The notes below the pieces were generated by a model. The model was not told the origin of the DNA, made no database searches, and worked only from the letters and a program-made list of their open reading frames with translations. A stretch of DNA of 64,000 nt from an uncultured Pseudomonadales bacterium (GTDB lineage: Bacteria; Pseudomonadota; Gammaproteobacteria; Pseudomonadales; Azotimanducaceae), in assembly GCA_958295875.1 (NCBI GenBank), contig OY282379.1:310001-374000 (forward strand). The letters are read 5' to 3'. Below, in pieces: positions 15,389 through 23,623 of this stretch (positions are counted from its first letter, which is position 1; every line of letters starts with the position of its first letter). The translations under genes were made by a program, and so were the position numbers.

Positions 15389-16681
15389 ATGAGCAACGCC
15401 TATCCCTTCGTTCCGTTCGAACGCAACATCACCATAGACCGCGCCGAGGGCGCCTACCTGTGGACGGCGGATGGCCGCCGCGTGTTGGACGCGGCCGGCG
15501 GCGCCATCGTCACCAACATCGGGTTTGGCCGGGCCGAGGTGGCCGAAGCGGTGGCAGATGCGACCTTGCGTGAGGGCTATGTGGTGCCGCCTTGGCTCAC
15601 GCCCTCGCGGACGCGGCTCACGGAACGGCTGCAGGCAGACTGGCTGCCGCCTGCATTCACGCACATGCACCTCACCTGCGGCGGTTCCGAGGGTGTGGAA
15701 TCCGCCATGAAGATCGCCATCCAACACTTCGCGGCGCAAGGGCGGCCAGAGAAGCACAAGGTGATGGGCAGGTCTCTCTCCTACCACGGCACCACGCTGG
15801 CCACCACGGCTGTGGGCGGCCATGCGGCGCGGCGCAAGGGGCTGGCGCACACATTGCAGCAATATCCGGTGTCGCCCACTCCATATCCCCTGCGCTGCCC
15901 AGGCAACGACGCCGGGCGCTATTACGTTGAGGCAGTGGAGGCGGCCATCGAACGGGAAGGACCAGACACCATTGCCGCGTTCATCGGCGAGCCGGTGGTG
16001 GGGGCAAGCGGCGGCGCGTTGGTGCCGCCGGACGCCTACTGGCCCGGAGTGCGCGAACTGTGCAACCGCCATGACATTCTGCTCATCGTCGACGAGGTGA
16101 TGACGGGGTTCGGGCGGACGGGACTCAAGTTCGGCTACCAGCATTGGCCGTTCCAGCCAGACTTGATCGTGGCAGGGAAGGGGCTTGCGGGCGGCTACGC
16201 TCCACTGACCGCCATATTCGGCACCGATGCTGTGGCCGCGCCCATCATCGACGCCGGTTTCAACGTGATGTTCCACACCTTCGCCGCCCATCCCGCCGCC
16301 TGCGCGGCGGCAGACAAGGTGCTTGAGATCATGACGCGGGAGCGTCTCGTGGAGCGTTCGGCGCAGATGGGCACCAAGCTGCGTGCCGAACTCGATGCCG
16401 CCTTCAAGAACCACCCCCATGTTGCCGAAACGCGGGGGCTGGGGCTGCTGCTCGGCATCGAAATTGTGCAGGATCGCAGTTCGTTGGCGCTCTTTCCCGA
16501 AGCGGACAACATCACCACCCGAGTGGTAATGGAGGCGCTGCAGCGCGGCGTGTTTGTCTATGGCGGCGGCACTGGAGAGGCACGGGACATCATTGTGATC
16601 GGTCCGGCGTTCACGATTGACGACGGCGACGTGGACCGGATCGTCACCACGCTGCAGGCCGCGTTGGACGCCGTGTTATGA
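15389..16681 (+). CDS. Class III (omega) aminotransferase, PLP-dependent
   Basis: A 430-residue aminotransferase. It shows LWTADGRRVLDAAGG near the start, GGSEGVESAMKIA for cofactor phosphate contact, the metal-like VDEVMTGFGRTG, and the PLP Lys in AGKGLAGGYAPL (Lys264). Members transfer amino groups between omega-amino acids, amines or taurine and keto acids. The ATG at 15389 is chosen because conservation begins at NAYPF; ATG at 15350 is an alternative. The sulfurtransferase gene follows 61 bases downstream, so a link to sulfonate or thiol metabolism is possible but unproven. Confidence 0.9.
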   Translation: MSNAYPFVPFERNITIDRAEGAYLWTADGRRVLDAAGGAIVTNIGFGRAEVAEAVADATLREGYVVPPWLTPSRTRLTERLQADWLPPAFTHMHLTCGGSEGVESAMKIAIQHFAAQGRPEKHKVMGRSLSYHGTTLATTAVGGHAARRKGLAHTLQQYPVSPTPYPLRCPGNDAGRYYVEAVEAAIEREGPDTIAAFIGEPVVGASGGALVPPDAYWPGVRELCNRHDILLIVDEVMTGFGRTGLKFGYQHWPFQPDLIVAGKGLAGGYAPLTAIFGTDAVAAPIIDAGFNVMFHTFAAHPAACAAADKVLEIMTRERLVERSAQMGTKLRAELDAAFKNHPHVAETRGLGLLLGIEIVQDRSSLALFPEADNITTRVVMEALQRGVFVYGGGTGEARDIIVIGPAFTIDDGDVDRIVTTLQAALDAVL

Positions 16682-16742
16682 GATGGCCGGGCACAGGGCT
16701 CGGGCGGTTTACCATGCGGGGCGACCTTGGGGAGACGTTGCA

Positions 16743-17663
16743 ATGCCAGACTACTTCCACACGCTGATTTCCGCCGAGGCGTTGGCGGGCCTCGACGCCA
16801 GCCGAGTTCGGCTCTTCGATTGCCGGTTCGACCTCAAGGACGCTGACGCCGGCGCAGTGTCGTTCCAGGCTGGCCACATTCCCGGTGCCGTCCATCTGCA
16901 CTTAGACCGAGACCTGGCCGGCCGCGTGACGCCGGGGAAGACGGGGCGGCATCCGCTGCCGGAGCGCGACGCCTTTCGCCGGTTGCTGCGCTCCCACGGC
17001 CTGGACGACGCGACGCAACTCGTGGCGTATGACGACAGCGGCGGCCCGTTCGCCGCGCGGCTCTGGTGGATGGCGCGGTGGGCAGGCCACAGCGCAGCAG
17101 CGGTGTTGGATGGGGGGTATCAGGCGTGGCTTGCTTGGCGTGATGCCGGCGCGACGGGTGGCGGAGGCGAGAGGCAAGGGCGCAGCGGGGCGGCGGATGT
17201 GGCCGAGCCGGCGGGGGCCGAGGGGGCAGCGACGCTCGGCACGGAGCAGGTTGGCGCGTTGGCGCCGGCCGCACCGCCAGCGCCGGTGACCATGCAAGCA
17301 GTGCGCGAGAACGCTGCGTCTGGCAACTGGCATCTGCTCGATACGCGCGCTGCGGATCGTTTTCGGGGCGAGAATGAGACGTTGGACCCCGTTGCCGGCC
17401 ACATTCCGGGCGCCCTCAACGCACCCTATCAAGACAACTTGGCCGCGGACGGCAGATTTCTAGACCGCGCCTCGTTGCGTGCCCGCTTCGAGCGGTTGTT
17501 GGGCGAGAGGAGCAAGGGCAACGTGGTGTGCTATTGCGGCTCCGGCGTAAGCGCAACGCCCGTTGTGCTCGCCATGATGCATGCCGGATTGGCTGAACCA
17601 GCGCTCTATCCCGGCTCTTGGAGCGAGTGGATCACGGATCCAACAAACCCGGTGGAGACATAG
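16743..17663 (+). CDS. sseA: Thiosulfate/3-mercaptopyruvate sulfurtransferase (two rhodanese domains)
   Basis: A 306-residue tandem rhodanese protein. The inactive N-domain spans about residues 10-135 and the catalytic C-domain about 185-300, with the nucleophile in CYCGSGVSA (Cys265). CGSGVSA matches the mercaptopyruvate type rather than the CRKGVT thiosulfate type. The linker between the domains (about residues 140-180) is unusually rich in Gly, Ala and Pro. ATG at 16743 fits the start of homology. It may form an operon with the upstream aminotransferase, which could supply a keto-acid substrate. Confidence 0.88.
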   Translation: MPDYFHTLISAEALAGLDASRVRLFDCRFDLKDADAGAVSFQAGHIPGAVHLHLDRDLAGRVTPGKTGRHPLPERDAFRRLLRSHGLDDATQLVAYDDSGGPFAARLWWMARWAGHSAAAVLDGGYQAWLAWRDAGATGGGGERQGRSGAADVAEPAGAEGAATLGTEQVGALAPAAPPAPVTMQAVRENAASGNWHLLDTRAADRFRGENETLDPVAGHIPGALNAPYQDNLAADGRFLDRASLRARFERLLGERSKGNVVCYCGSGVSATPVVLAMMHAGLAEPALYPGSWSEWITDPTNPVET

Positions 17664-17785
17664 CGTACCGCGAGGGCTTCACCTAGCTTGGCCTAGGCCA
17701 CTTGTATCTGCCCTGCCTTCGCGTTGCGCATAGCTGAGTTGAACCATGCCTGGGGCGAACTTCCAGCTCGCCGGCGCGGCAGCCC

Positions 17786-18454
17786 TTAGCCCGCCGGTGT
17801 GATCCGCAGGTTGCGGAAGTGCGCCACGGTGCCTGGCCCGATCCACAAACCGACGGCACCGGAGTTTTCCGGCAACTTGAGGTCGTTCACGAGCAATGTG
17901 GGTTGCTCGTTGCCATGCAGGTAGAGCTGCGCCTTGTCGCCCTGAACGGTGATCTTCACTTGCGTCCACTCGCCTAGCACCAAATCTGTGTACGCTTCGT
18001 AACGGCTCGGCGTCTCCTGACGCAGTTTGTGCCACGGATGATCGGGAAACGAGATGTATTGCGTGGCGTGGTTGCGGCGCTCTTGATCCTCAGACCGGCC
18101 ATTTGTTGGACGCAGATAGAACGCCTCGAACTTCTCGCCGCGGTTCTGAACGTGGAACGCCACGCCGACAAAGCCCCGCGCCTGCGGAATTGCGTTGGGT
18201 CCGGGCATCCCCGCCAGAGTGACCTCGATGACGCCATCGCCAAACTCATGGTCGATGACGACCAGCTTGTCCTCATGGCGCGTCGGGGCGCCCGGTTCCT
18301 TCACCTGCAGCGCCTCGTAGCCCCGGTAAGTGGCAACTTCGGCCACCACGTTGCGGAACTTCAACGTGGATGGATCAGTGAGCGGGATCTCGGCAGCGGC
18401 GGCGGAGAGGGTGAGCAAGGATGCTATCCACCCGATAAGGGTTTGATGGCTCAT
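17786..18454 (-). CDS. Exported concanavalin-like/DUF1080-type protein
   Basis: A 222-residue protein with an N-terminal signal peptide (HQTLIGWIASLLTLSAAAAEIP) and a single beta-sandwich domain. The pattern VAFHVQNRGEKFEAFYLRPTNG and the closing NSGAVGLWIGPGTVAHFRNLRI are typical of DUF1080/LamG-like domains found in glycoside-acting or carbohydrate-binding proteins. I cannot assign catalytic residues. It probably acts in the periplasm or outside the cell. The start at MSHQTLIG is chosen for the signal peptide; a frame open further upstream carries no conserved sequence. Confidence 0.75.
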   Translation of the reverse strand: MSHQTLIGWIASLLTLSAAAAEIPLTDPSTLKFRNVVAEVATYRGYEALQVKEPGAPTRHEDKLVVIDHEFGDGVIEVTLAGMPGPNAIPQARGFVGVAFHVQNRGEKFEAFYLRPTNGRSEDQERRNHATQYISFPDHPWHKLRQETPSRYEAYTDLVLGEWTQVKITVQGDKAQLYLHGNEQPTLLVNDLKLPENSGAVGLWIGPGTVAHFRNLRITPAG

Positions 18455-18688
18455 TGGATGTGAACGTTGACTCCGACGTGGGCAATGTAGCGCTAGGATG
18501 GGTGCAGGGCAATGTCCGGATGAGTGCCAAACAGGGGTGGACGGAATGGGCCAGCCCGCGCCATATGGCCAAAAGCTGCTGGGAGCTGGCCAAGAACACT
18601 GGCGATGTGGTGCGCAGAGCGAGGCAGCCGACGCCATGTGGCTCTCGTCAACCACAACGCCAATCATTTTGCAGCGCCGCGTGTTGGG

Positions 18689-19279
18689 TCAACTGCCAAA
18701 GGACACGCCCCGTGGCGGCGCTTGGCCGCCACCCACCACGCGAAAGGCACCGAGATAGGCATCTAACTCGCTTGGCCGCACGGGGCGCACCCGACGCGAC
18801 ACCAAGCGGTCATCCTCAGACAGCAAATCCGCCCGCACCGGGCGGCGTGCGCGGATGGATGGCAACCAGTAGCGGTCTGGCTCCCACATTTCGTCCACCG
18901 GCACGGCATCCCAAGCGCACCAGAATGGCGCCGCCTCATCGGTTTCGATGGGTTCGCCTTCGTACGCTTGGGCGTGGAACGCAAAGCCCCGCATGTCATA
19001 GCCGTTCTTACGGTCATGGAAGCGCAGCAGCGCGGCCGGCGCGAGCGGGCCGCAGCGCAACCCGACCTCTTCCCACACTTCCCGCGCAGCGCATTCGTAG
19101 GGCGTCTCGTCCGGTTCGATGCGCCCGCCGGGCGCGTTCACCTTGCCGGCGCCGTGGCCACGCTTCTTGCGAATGAGCAACACCGCGCCCCCTCCACGCG
19201 CCACCGAGGAAGCTCCATCGCGCTCGATGAACACCAACGTGGCCGCCTGCGGGCGCCAATCCACGGGAATCAGGGGCAT
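18689..19279 (-). CDS. Nudix hydrolase (MutT/8-oxo-dGTPase-like)
   Basis: A 196-residue Nudix protein. The Nudix box GRIEPDETPYECAAREVWEEVGL is complete (Gx5Ex7REUxEExGU), near residues 56-78, so it should hydrolyse nucleoside diphosphates linked to another group. The N-terminal IRKKRGHGAGKVNAPGG resembles MTH1/8-oxo-dGTP pyrophosphatases, and RFHDRKNGYDMRGFAF follows the box as in that group. The C-terminal 50 residues extend beyond the core. Start at MPLIPVDW is preferred. Confidence 0.85.
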   Translation of the reverse strand: MPLIPVDWRPQAATLVFIERDGASSVARGGGAVLLIRKKRGHGAGKVNAPGGRIEPDETPYECAAREVWEEVGLRCGPLAPAALLRFHDRKNGYDMRGFAFHAQAYEGEPIETDEAAPFWCAWDAVPVDEMWEPDRYWLPSIRARRPVRADLLSEDDRLVSRRVRPVRPSELDAYLGAFRVVGGGQAPPRGVSFGS

Positions 19280-19337
19280 GCGCCGGGAGCATAGCAAAGG
19301 CTTCGGTGGGCCCGGTCTTGTGGTTCCCGTACGGGCA

Positions 19338-19463
19338 AACGGTGCCTGTCCCGCTTAGCGCCGTTACCAACGGCTCGGGAAACGGTCCCGGGAAACGGTG
19401 CCTGTCCCCTTGGCGCAGGGACGATGGCCGCCTTTGCTGCGCCACAAGCGAGTGTCTGTCCTC
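19338..19463. repeat. Cluster B of GTGCCTGTCCC repeats
   Basis: Two good copies (acggtgcctgtccc at 19339 and 19395) and one degenerate copy (gtgtctgtcctc near 19452) lie between the Nudix gene and the GIY-YIG operon. The intervening sequence includes related cccg/gggaaacggt arrays. Confidence 0.7.
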
Positions 19464-19483
19464 TGCCGCTAACGCGCGATACG

Positions 19484-19511
19484 CTTAAGCACTTGAGTTA
19501 GTACTTAAGTG
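19484..19511 (+). promoter_or_regulatory. Palindromic operator candidate before the GIY-YIG/PIN operon
   Basis: An inverted repeat, CACTTGAG (19490-19497) and CTTAAGTG (19504-19511), pairs at seven of eight positions around a six-base centre. A further CTTAAG lies at 19484-19489. It is AT-rich against a GC-rich background and abuts the ATG at 19514, so a bound repressor would block transcription or translation. This layout is common for autoregulated toxin-antitoxin operons. Confidence 0.5.
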
Positions 19512-19513
19512 AG

Positions 19514-20371
19514 ATGCAAATGAACGACCAACCTCGGTTTGGCAAGTACGAGCCGCTTTTCGAACACCTCAGCGCACTCGATGCCCGCCGGTGGCGCGTC
19601 ACTTTCGCGGACATCGAGCACATGCTGGGCTTTCGCCTACCGAAGTCGGCTCGCACGCGCCGCCCGTGGTGGGCGAATCAATCAAACCGGAGCCACGTCC
19701 AAGCTCGTGCTTGGCAAGCGGCGGGCTGGCGAACCAGCATGGTGGACATGAAAGCGGAGACCCTCGTTTTCGAGCGTGTCGAGGGCAACGTGGTGACGTC
19801 TGGCAGTTCCCGTCCGCGGCCACTAGAGAACGGCCGCCGGCGCCATGGCCAAGCAGCAGAACACGCTCAACGCAACGCAGAGGCCACGCCCATCCCCGAC
19901 GCTGCACGAACGATGACGTTGGAAGGCCAAGTGTTCCAGCACTGCGCACGGATCACACCAGAGGCCGGGCCGGACGGAGGACCGATGGAGGACATGCCGC
20001 AGAGCCGGTATGCCGAGGCGCAATCCACGCCGCTCAACCGCCATGGTGCTGGCCCATTCTGCCGCTTCGCCGTGCCCGGGCTGACAGAGGCCGCGGGCGT
20101 GTACGCAATCACCGTCGCTCGGAGGTTGGTCTATGTTGGTATCGCAACGAATCTCCGGCGAAGATGGGGACCATCCGGCTATGCACAAATCCAGCCGAGG
20201 AACTGCTTCAAAGGCGGCCAGTCCACGAACTGCAAGGTGAACCACGCCATCTTGGCGGCAGCGCAGGACCGGCTGGCCATAGACCTTTGGATACATCGAA
20301 CGGGTCACCCTCGCCCACTAGAAGAGCGGCTAATCGATGCGTTGGCGCCACCTTGGAACGATCAGCGATGA
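19514..20371 (+). CDS. GIY-YIG endonuclease-domain protein with N-terminal DUF7662-like domain
   Basis: A 285-residue protein. Residues 10-90 form a small domain (KYEPLFEHLSALDARRWRVT, then RRPWWAN) that is about two-thirds identical by eye to the next protein; I associate it with DUF7662-type domains but cannot confirm. A variable linker follows. Residues about 190-285 look like a GIY-YIG nuclease domain: GVYAITVARRLVYVGIATNL, with Arg in NLRRRW, an Asn-rich segment, and Glu in PLEERLIDAL. The next gene starts inside its stop codon (ATGA). Function unknown; a defence or toxin role is inference. Confidence 0.7.
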   Translation: MQMNDQPRFGKYEPLFEHLSALDARRWRVTFADIEHMLGFRLPKSARTRRPWWANQSNRSHVQARAWQAAGWRTSMVDMKAETLVFERVEGNVVTSGSSRPRPLENGRRRHGQAAEHAQRNAEATPIPDAARTMTLEGQVFQHCARITPEAGPDGGPMEDMPQSRYAEAQSTPLNRHGAGPFCRFAVPGLTEAAGVYAITVARRLVYVGIATNLRRRWGPSGYAQIQPRNCFKGGQSTNCKVNHAILAAAQDRLAIDLWIHRTGHPRPLEERLIDALAPPWNDQR

Positions 20372-20778
20372 ACGACCAACTCATGCGACAAGTGGCGGCG
20401 CGCGGCAAGTACGCGCCGCTGTTCCGGCATCTCATTGCAACTGACGCTCGGCAGTGGCGCGTCACGTTCCGGGAGGTCGAGGCCGTCCTAGGCTTCTCCC
20501 TGCCGAACTCCGCCCGCGTCCATCGCCCGTGGTGGTCGAATCAAGCCAACGGCGGCCATAGCCACGCGCTCGCCTGGTGCGCCGCCGGCTGGCGAACCAG
20601 CGCCGTGGACCTAATGGCCGAGGCGTTGGTGTTCGAGCGAGTCGACGATGCGGCCGCTTCGAAGGACGGCCAGCAACCGCTTTCGATTGAGGAGATCTTC
20701 CCCCCACACGATTTCGGTGCATGGCCAGAGGGCTTTTCGGCCAGCCGCGAGCAGATCTACGGGGAAGACGGGCGCTAG
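20368..20778 (+). CDS. Stand-alone DUF7662-like domain protein, candidate antitoxin
   Basis: A 136-residue protein paralogous to the N-terminus of the preceding GIY-YIG protein (about 53 of 79 positions identical by hand count). Conserved blocks are WRVTF, LGFSLP, HRPWWSNQAN and AAGWRT. Many basic and aromatic residues (RPWW, GWRT) suggest nucleic-acid binding. It overlaps the upstream gene by four bases and stops two bases before a PIN-domain gene. Position directly ahead of a VapC-like toxin makes an antitoxin or DNA-binding autoregulator likely, by inference only. Confidence 0.68.
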   Translation: MNDQLMRQVAARGKYAPLFRHLIATDARQWRVTFREVEAVLGFSLPNSARVHRPWWSNQANGGHSHALAWCAAGWRTSAVDLMAEALVFERVDDAAASKDGQQPLSIEEIFPPHDFGAWPEGFSASREQIYGEDGR

Positions 20779-20780
20779 CC

Positions 20781-21200
20781 ATGTTCGTGGACACCAATGT
20801 GTTGGTGGCAGCCCGTTCTGCAAACCTGCCGGGCCGCCAAGCTGCGCTCGATGTGTTGGCCAATGCCCGCCGAACTGAGCCGTTGCGCATCAGCCGTCAA
20901 GTCATCCGCGAGTACCTTGTCGTGGTCACTCGGCCGCAAACCTGGGCCTCGCCTCTGCCGATGCCTGAAGCGTTGCTCGATGCGAGCCGTTTTGCTGCCG
21001 TCTTCGAGGTGCTGGAGGACAGCCAAGCAGTGACGGACATGCTGGCCAACCTGTGTCGAAACGTGCCCCTCGCCGGCAAGCAAGTTCACGACGCCAACAT
21101 CGTGGCGACAATGCTCACCTACGGGGAGCGCCGCCTCGCCACCTTCAACGTCAAGGACTTTCGACGCTACGGCCAACGCCTGCAGCTAGTGCTGCCTTGA
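20781..21200 (+). CDS. PIN-domain ribonuclease (VapC-like toxin)
   Basis: A 139-residue PIN domain. The acidic residues are present: Asp4 in MFVDTNVLVAA, Glu44 in REYLVVV, Asp104 in VHDANIVATM, and Asp126 in FNVKDF, so the nuclease should be active. VapC toxins cut tRNA or rRNA when released from an antitoxin. No VapB-type AbrB, RHH or MazE protein is present upstream; the partner would have to be the DUF7662-like protein two bases before it. It ends the operon that starts at 19514. Confidence 0.88.
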   Translation: MFVDTNVLVAARSANLPGRQAALDVLANARRTEPLRISRQVIREYLVVVTRPQTWASPLPMPEALLDASRFAAVFEVLEDSQAVTDMLANLCRNVPLAGKQVHDANIVATMLTYGERRLATFNVKDFRRYGQRLQLVLP

Positions 21201-21276
21201 CGCGCCTCGGAGGAGTGCGGCCTGCCCATCCCCTAAGGGCAGCGCAAGTGCGTCAGCGGCACCTTGCCGCCCGGCT

Positions 21277-22344
21277 TCACCAAGACTTCAGTTCTGGCAG
21301 CACTTTCTCGGCGAATAGCTGCATGCTCGCTCGGGCGTCGTCGGTCGCCATGCCGCCGTATCGGAAGCAGGCCGCTTCCTCGAACGGGCCGATGACGGCA
21401 TGTCGGTCGCGGTACTTCTCCAGCATCTCGTCCGGGGTGCCGTAAGCGTTGGCGGCCAAGAAGCCGCTCACATACTTGTCGAAACCGATCTCGCGCAGCT
21501 TTGCCGCTTGTTTCCCGTAGCCCGTGTAACCCTTCATCTCGTCAAGGTGCGTGCCCATCAGGTTGTAGTGTTCAAGCAGGCTTTCCAAGTACTTGGCCAT
21601 GCAGCGCTCAGCCACTTCTTTGGCGTAGGTGGCGTCCTCATGGCAGAACGTGAAGTCCGCCGTCATCACTGGCGGGGCGTCTTCCCCATGATGATGCCGA
21701 TAGCGCTCTCGGTAGTGCTCGATGCTCGGCAGGCGACGCTCCCAATGCGCTTCGGAGAACATAATCATGCGTCCGCCGACACTGGCGCACGCTTCCACCG
21801 AATCTGGCGAGTTGGCAACGGCATAGGTGCGGCCCGCGAACGAACGCTGTGGACGCGGGCGGATGGCTGTGCGCGGCTGGGGATAATGCGGCCCCTGCCC
21901 CTCGATGAAACCGGTGCGCAAGGCATCGACGATCATTCGCGCTGCTTCGTCAAAGCGCTCGCGGGATTCATCCATGCGAATGCCCCGGAACGGCGCGAAC
22001 TCGCGGGCGGAGAGGCCGCGGCCCATGCCGAAACGCACGCGGCCGTTGGAAACGGTGTCCAGCATGGCCACCTTCTCGGCCACCCGCAGCGGATCATTCC
22101 AAGGCAGGATGACGGCAGCAGTGCCCAAGCCAATGCGCCGCGTCCGGCCAGCGACGTATGCGAGGAGCTCAAGGTTGTCCGGGCAAAACGAATAGTCGAA
22201 GAAGTGGTGCTCGGTCGGCCACACCGCATCAAAACCGAGTTCCTCCGCACGCTCGGCCAAGGCGAGTTCTTCGGCGTAGACCTCTGCGTCGCTGACGTTC
22301 TCCCAGCCGTAGGACGAGAAAATGAGTTGCAGGCCGACATCCAT
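21277..22344 (-). CDS. LLM-class flavin-dependent oxidoreductase (luciferase-like)
   Basis: A 355-residue bacterial-luciferase-like monooxygenase. The N-terminus MDVGLQLIFSSYGWENVSD, then FDAVWPTEHHFFDYSFCPDN, is typical; RIGLGTAAVILPWNDPLRVAEKVAMLD is the flavin-side motif. GRGLSAREFAPF and DESRERFDEAA follow as in alkane/luciferase-type enzymes. Such enzymes use FMN or F420 to oxidise an organic substrate. AAGGGAG lies just upstream of the ATG. A dioxygenase gene is divergent from it, and they may share a regulatory region; the substrate is unknown. Confidence 0.88.
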   Translation of the reverse strand: MDVGLQLIFSSYGWENVSDAEVYAEELALAERAEELGFDAVWPTEHHFFDYSFCPDNLELLAYVAGRTRRIGLGTAAVILPWNDPLRVAEKVAMLDTVSNGRVRFGMGRGLSAREFAPFRGIRMDESRERFDEAARMIVDALRTGFIEGQGPHYPQPRTAIRPRPQRSFAGRTYAVANSPDSVEACASVGGRMIMFSEAHWERRLPSIEHYRERYRHHHGEDAPPVMTADFTFCHEDATYAKEVAERCMAKYLESLLEHYNLMGTHLDEMKGYTGYGKQAAKLREIGFDKYVSGFLAANAYGTPDEMLEKYRDRHAVIGPFEEAACFRYGGMATDDARASMQLFAEKVLPELKSW

Positions 22345-22440
22345 GTGGAAACTCCCTTAGGGTATGGCTTGGAGCGGGCGACACTGTACCACCCGTGGCA
22401 GCGCCCCCTCCACGCACAGCGCACGGGCATCGCGGCGTCA

Positions 22441-22494
22441 ACCAGCAAGCCGGCACCAACTGGCAAGCCGGCACGAACTGGCATAGCGGCGCGA
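22441..22494. repeat. Three imperfect 18-bp tandem repeats before the PhyH gene
   Basis: Units at 22441-22458, 22459-22476 and 22477-22494 follow the form a(c/ct)ggcaagccggcac.a. They lie in the divergent promoter region between the luciferase-like and PhyH genes and stay in frame with upstream codons of the latter, where they would encode repeated TNWQAG units. Confidence 0.6.
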
Positions 22495-22577
22495 AAAGGT
22501 GCATGGTATGGCGTGGGGGCAGAGTGGCGCGCCACGCAGTGTTCGCCCTTGAACCCAAGCGAAGAGGAGGAATCAGG

Positions 22578-23528
22578 ATGGCAGAAGCAGCGACCACAGA
22601 TTGGGATACCGCGCGAGCGGCCCGCGAAGGACCTGTGCGAGAGCGTTGGAACAACCCAGATCCAGACAAGGCCGCCCGGGAAGAGACGCTCACGGAAATC
22701 GGCAGGCTCGGCCTCGAGAGCAACATCGCCGAGTTGGAGACCATCGGCTACACAACGGTGAAGGGCGCCATCGACGCAGATCAGGTCGCCCGTGCGAAGG
22801 CGGCCATCATCCGCGTGATGGAGCGCAAGTCCGGCCTGTCCGTGAACCCGGATACTGAACAGCAAGCGGCGTGGGACGGCGTGTCCCTCGCGCATTACCT
22901 CTTGTTCGAGGACGAAGTGTTCGAGTCCATCGTCGCGGCGCCGAAGCCGCTCGCACTCATCAGCTACCTGCTCGGGCGCAGCTGCGTGTTGAGCAGCATG
23001 ACCTGCCACTTCAAGGGCAAGGGCGGCACGCCGCTGATGCTGCACTCAGACAATGGCAACGGCATGCCGGCGCCGTTCTCGATGACGTCCCAAGTGGCGA
23101 ACTGCAATTACGCGCTCACGCCCTACAGCCGCGAGGCGGGGGCGTTGGCAATGGTGCCGGCCAGCCACCGCCTGTGCCGCCATCCGCGCGCCGACGAGTC
23201 AACGCTCGATGACGACAACTGCAACCCGAACGCCGTGGCGATGGGATTGGAACCCGGTGATTGCGTCGTTTGGCATGGCAACACGTGGCACGGCTCATTC
23301 AAGCGGCAGATTCCGGGCATCCGCATGAACTTGGCCGTTTACTTCGCGCGTCAATACATCGTGACGCAAGAGAAGTACGACCGCGCCGTGCCCCAGGAGA
23401 TGCTGGACCGACACGCCAATGACCAGCGCTTTCTCCGGCTGCTGGGCCAGCGTCAACCCTACAACTACGACGCCGCGGGCCCGGATTGGAGCAAGTTCGC
23501 GGACATGCCGCGGGGCCAGTTCGACTAG
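22578..23528 (+). CDS. Phytanoyl-CoA dioxygenase (PhyH) family protein
   Basis: A 316-residue Fe(II)/2-oxoglutarate-type oxygenase. The metal motif HxD is in LHSDNGNG, and the distal His is in WHGNTWHGSFKR with an Arg (GIRMN) that could bind 2-oxoglutarate. The N-terminal TTVKGAIDADQVARAKAAI is the usual lead-in of PhyH proteins. A strong GAGGAGG site precedes the ATG at 22578. PhyH proteins hydroxylate acyl-CoAs, lipids or small natural products; the substrate here is unknown. The gene is divergent from the luciferase-like gene and ends at a strong hairpin. Confidence 0.87.
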   Translation: MAEAATTDWDTARAAREGPVRERWNNPDPDKAAREETLTEIGRLGLESNIAELETIGYTTVKGAIDADQVARAKAAIIRVMERKSGLSVNPDTEQQAAWDGVSLAHYLLFEDEVFESIVAAPKPLALISYLLGRSCVLSSMTCHFKGKGGTPLMLHSDNGNGMPAPFSMTSQVANCNYALTPYSREAGALAMVPASHRLCRHPRADESTLDDDNCNPNAVAMGLEPGDCVVWHGNTWHGSFKRQIPGIRMNLAVYFARQYIVTQEKYDRAVPQEMLDRHANDQRFLRLLGQRQPYNYDAAGPDWSKFADMPRGQFD

Positions 23529-23547
23529 GCTTGGCTCTTCGCCCACC

Positions 23548-23580
23548 GGCGCTGGCCGCAGCCCTGCCGCGGCCAGCGCC
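23548..23580. terminator. Strong bidirectional hairpin between convergent genes
   Basis: A perfect 12-bp stem (GGCGCTGGCCGC at 23548-23559, GCGGCCAGCGCC at 23569-23580) lies between the PhyH stop (23528) and the stop of the minus-strand reductase (23624). There is no T-run on either side, so it may rely on stem stability alone or protect transcript ends. Confidence 0.55.
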
Positions 23581-23623
23581 TAGCGGCCAAAGCCCCTACC
23601 AAGCGAGAGTAGGTCCCGCGCAG

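Noticed and set aside
19591..20367. 5' extension of the stand-alone DUF7662-like gene in its own frame
   Set aside because: The frame is open upstream but overlaps the GIY-YIG gene; ATG at 20368 in an ATGA overlap and the paralogy boundary fix the start.
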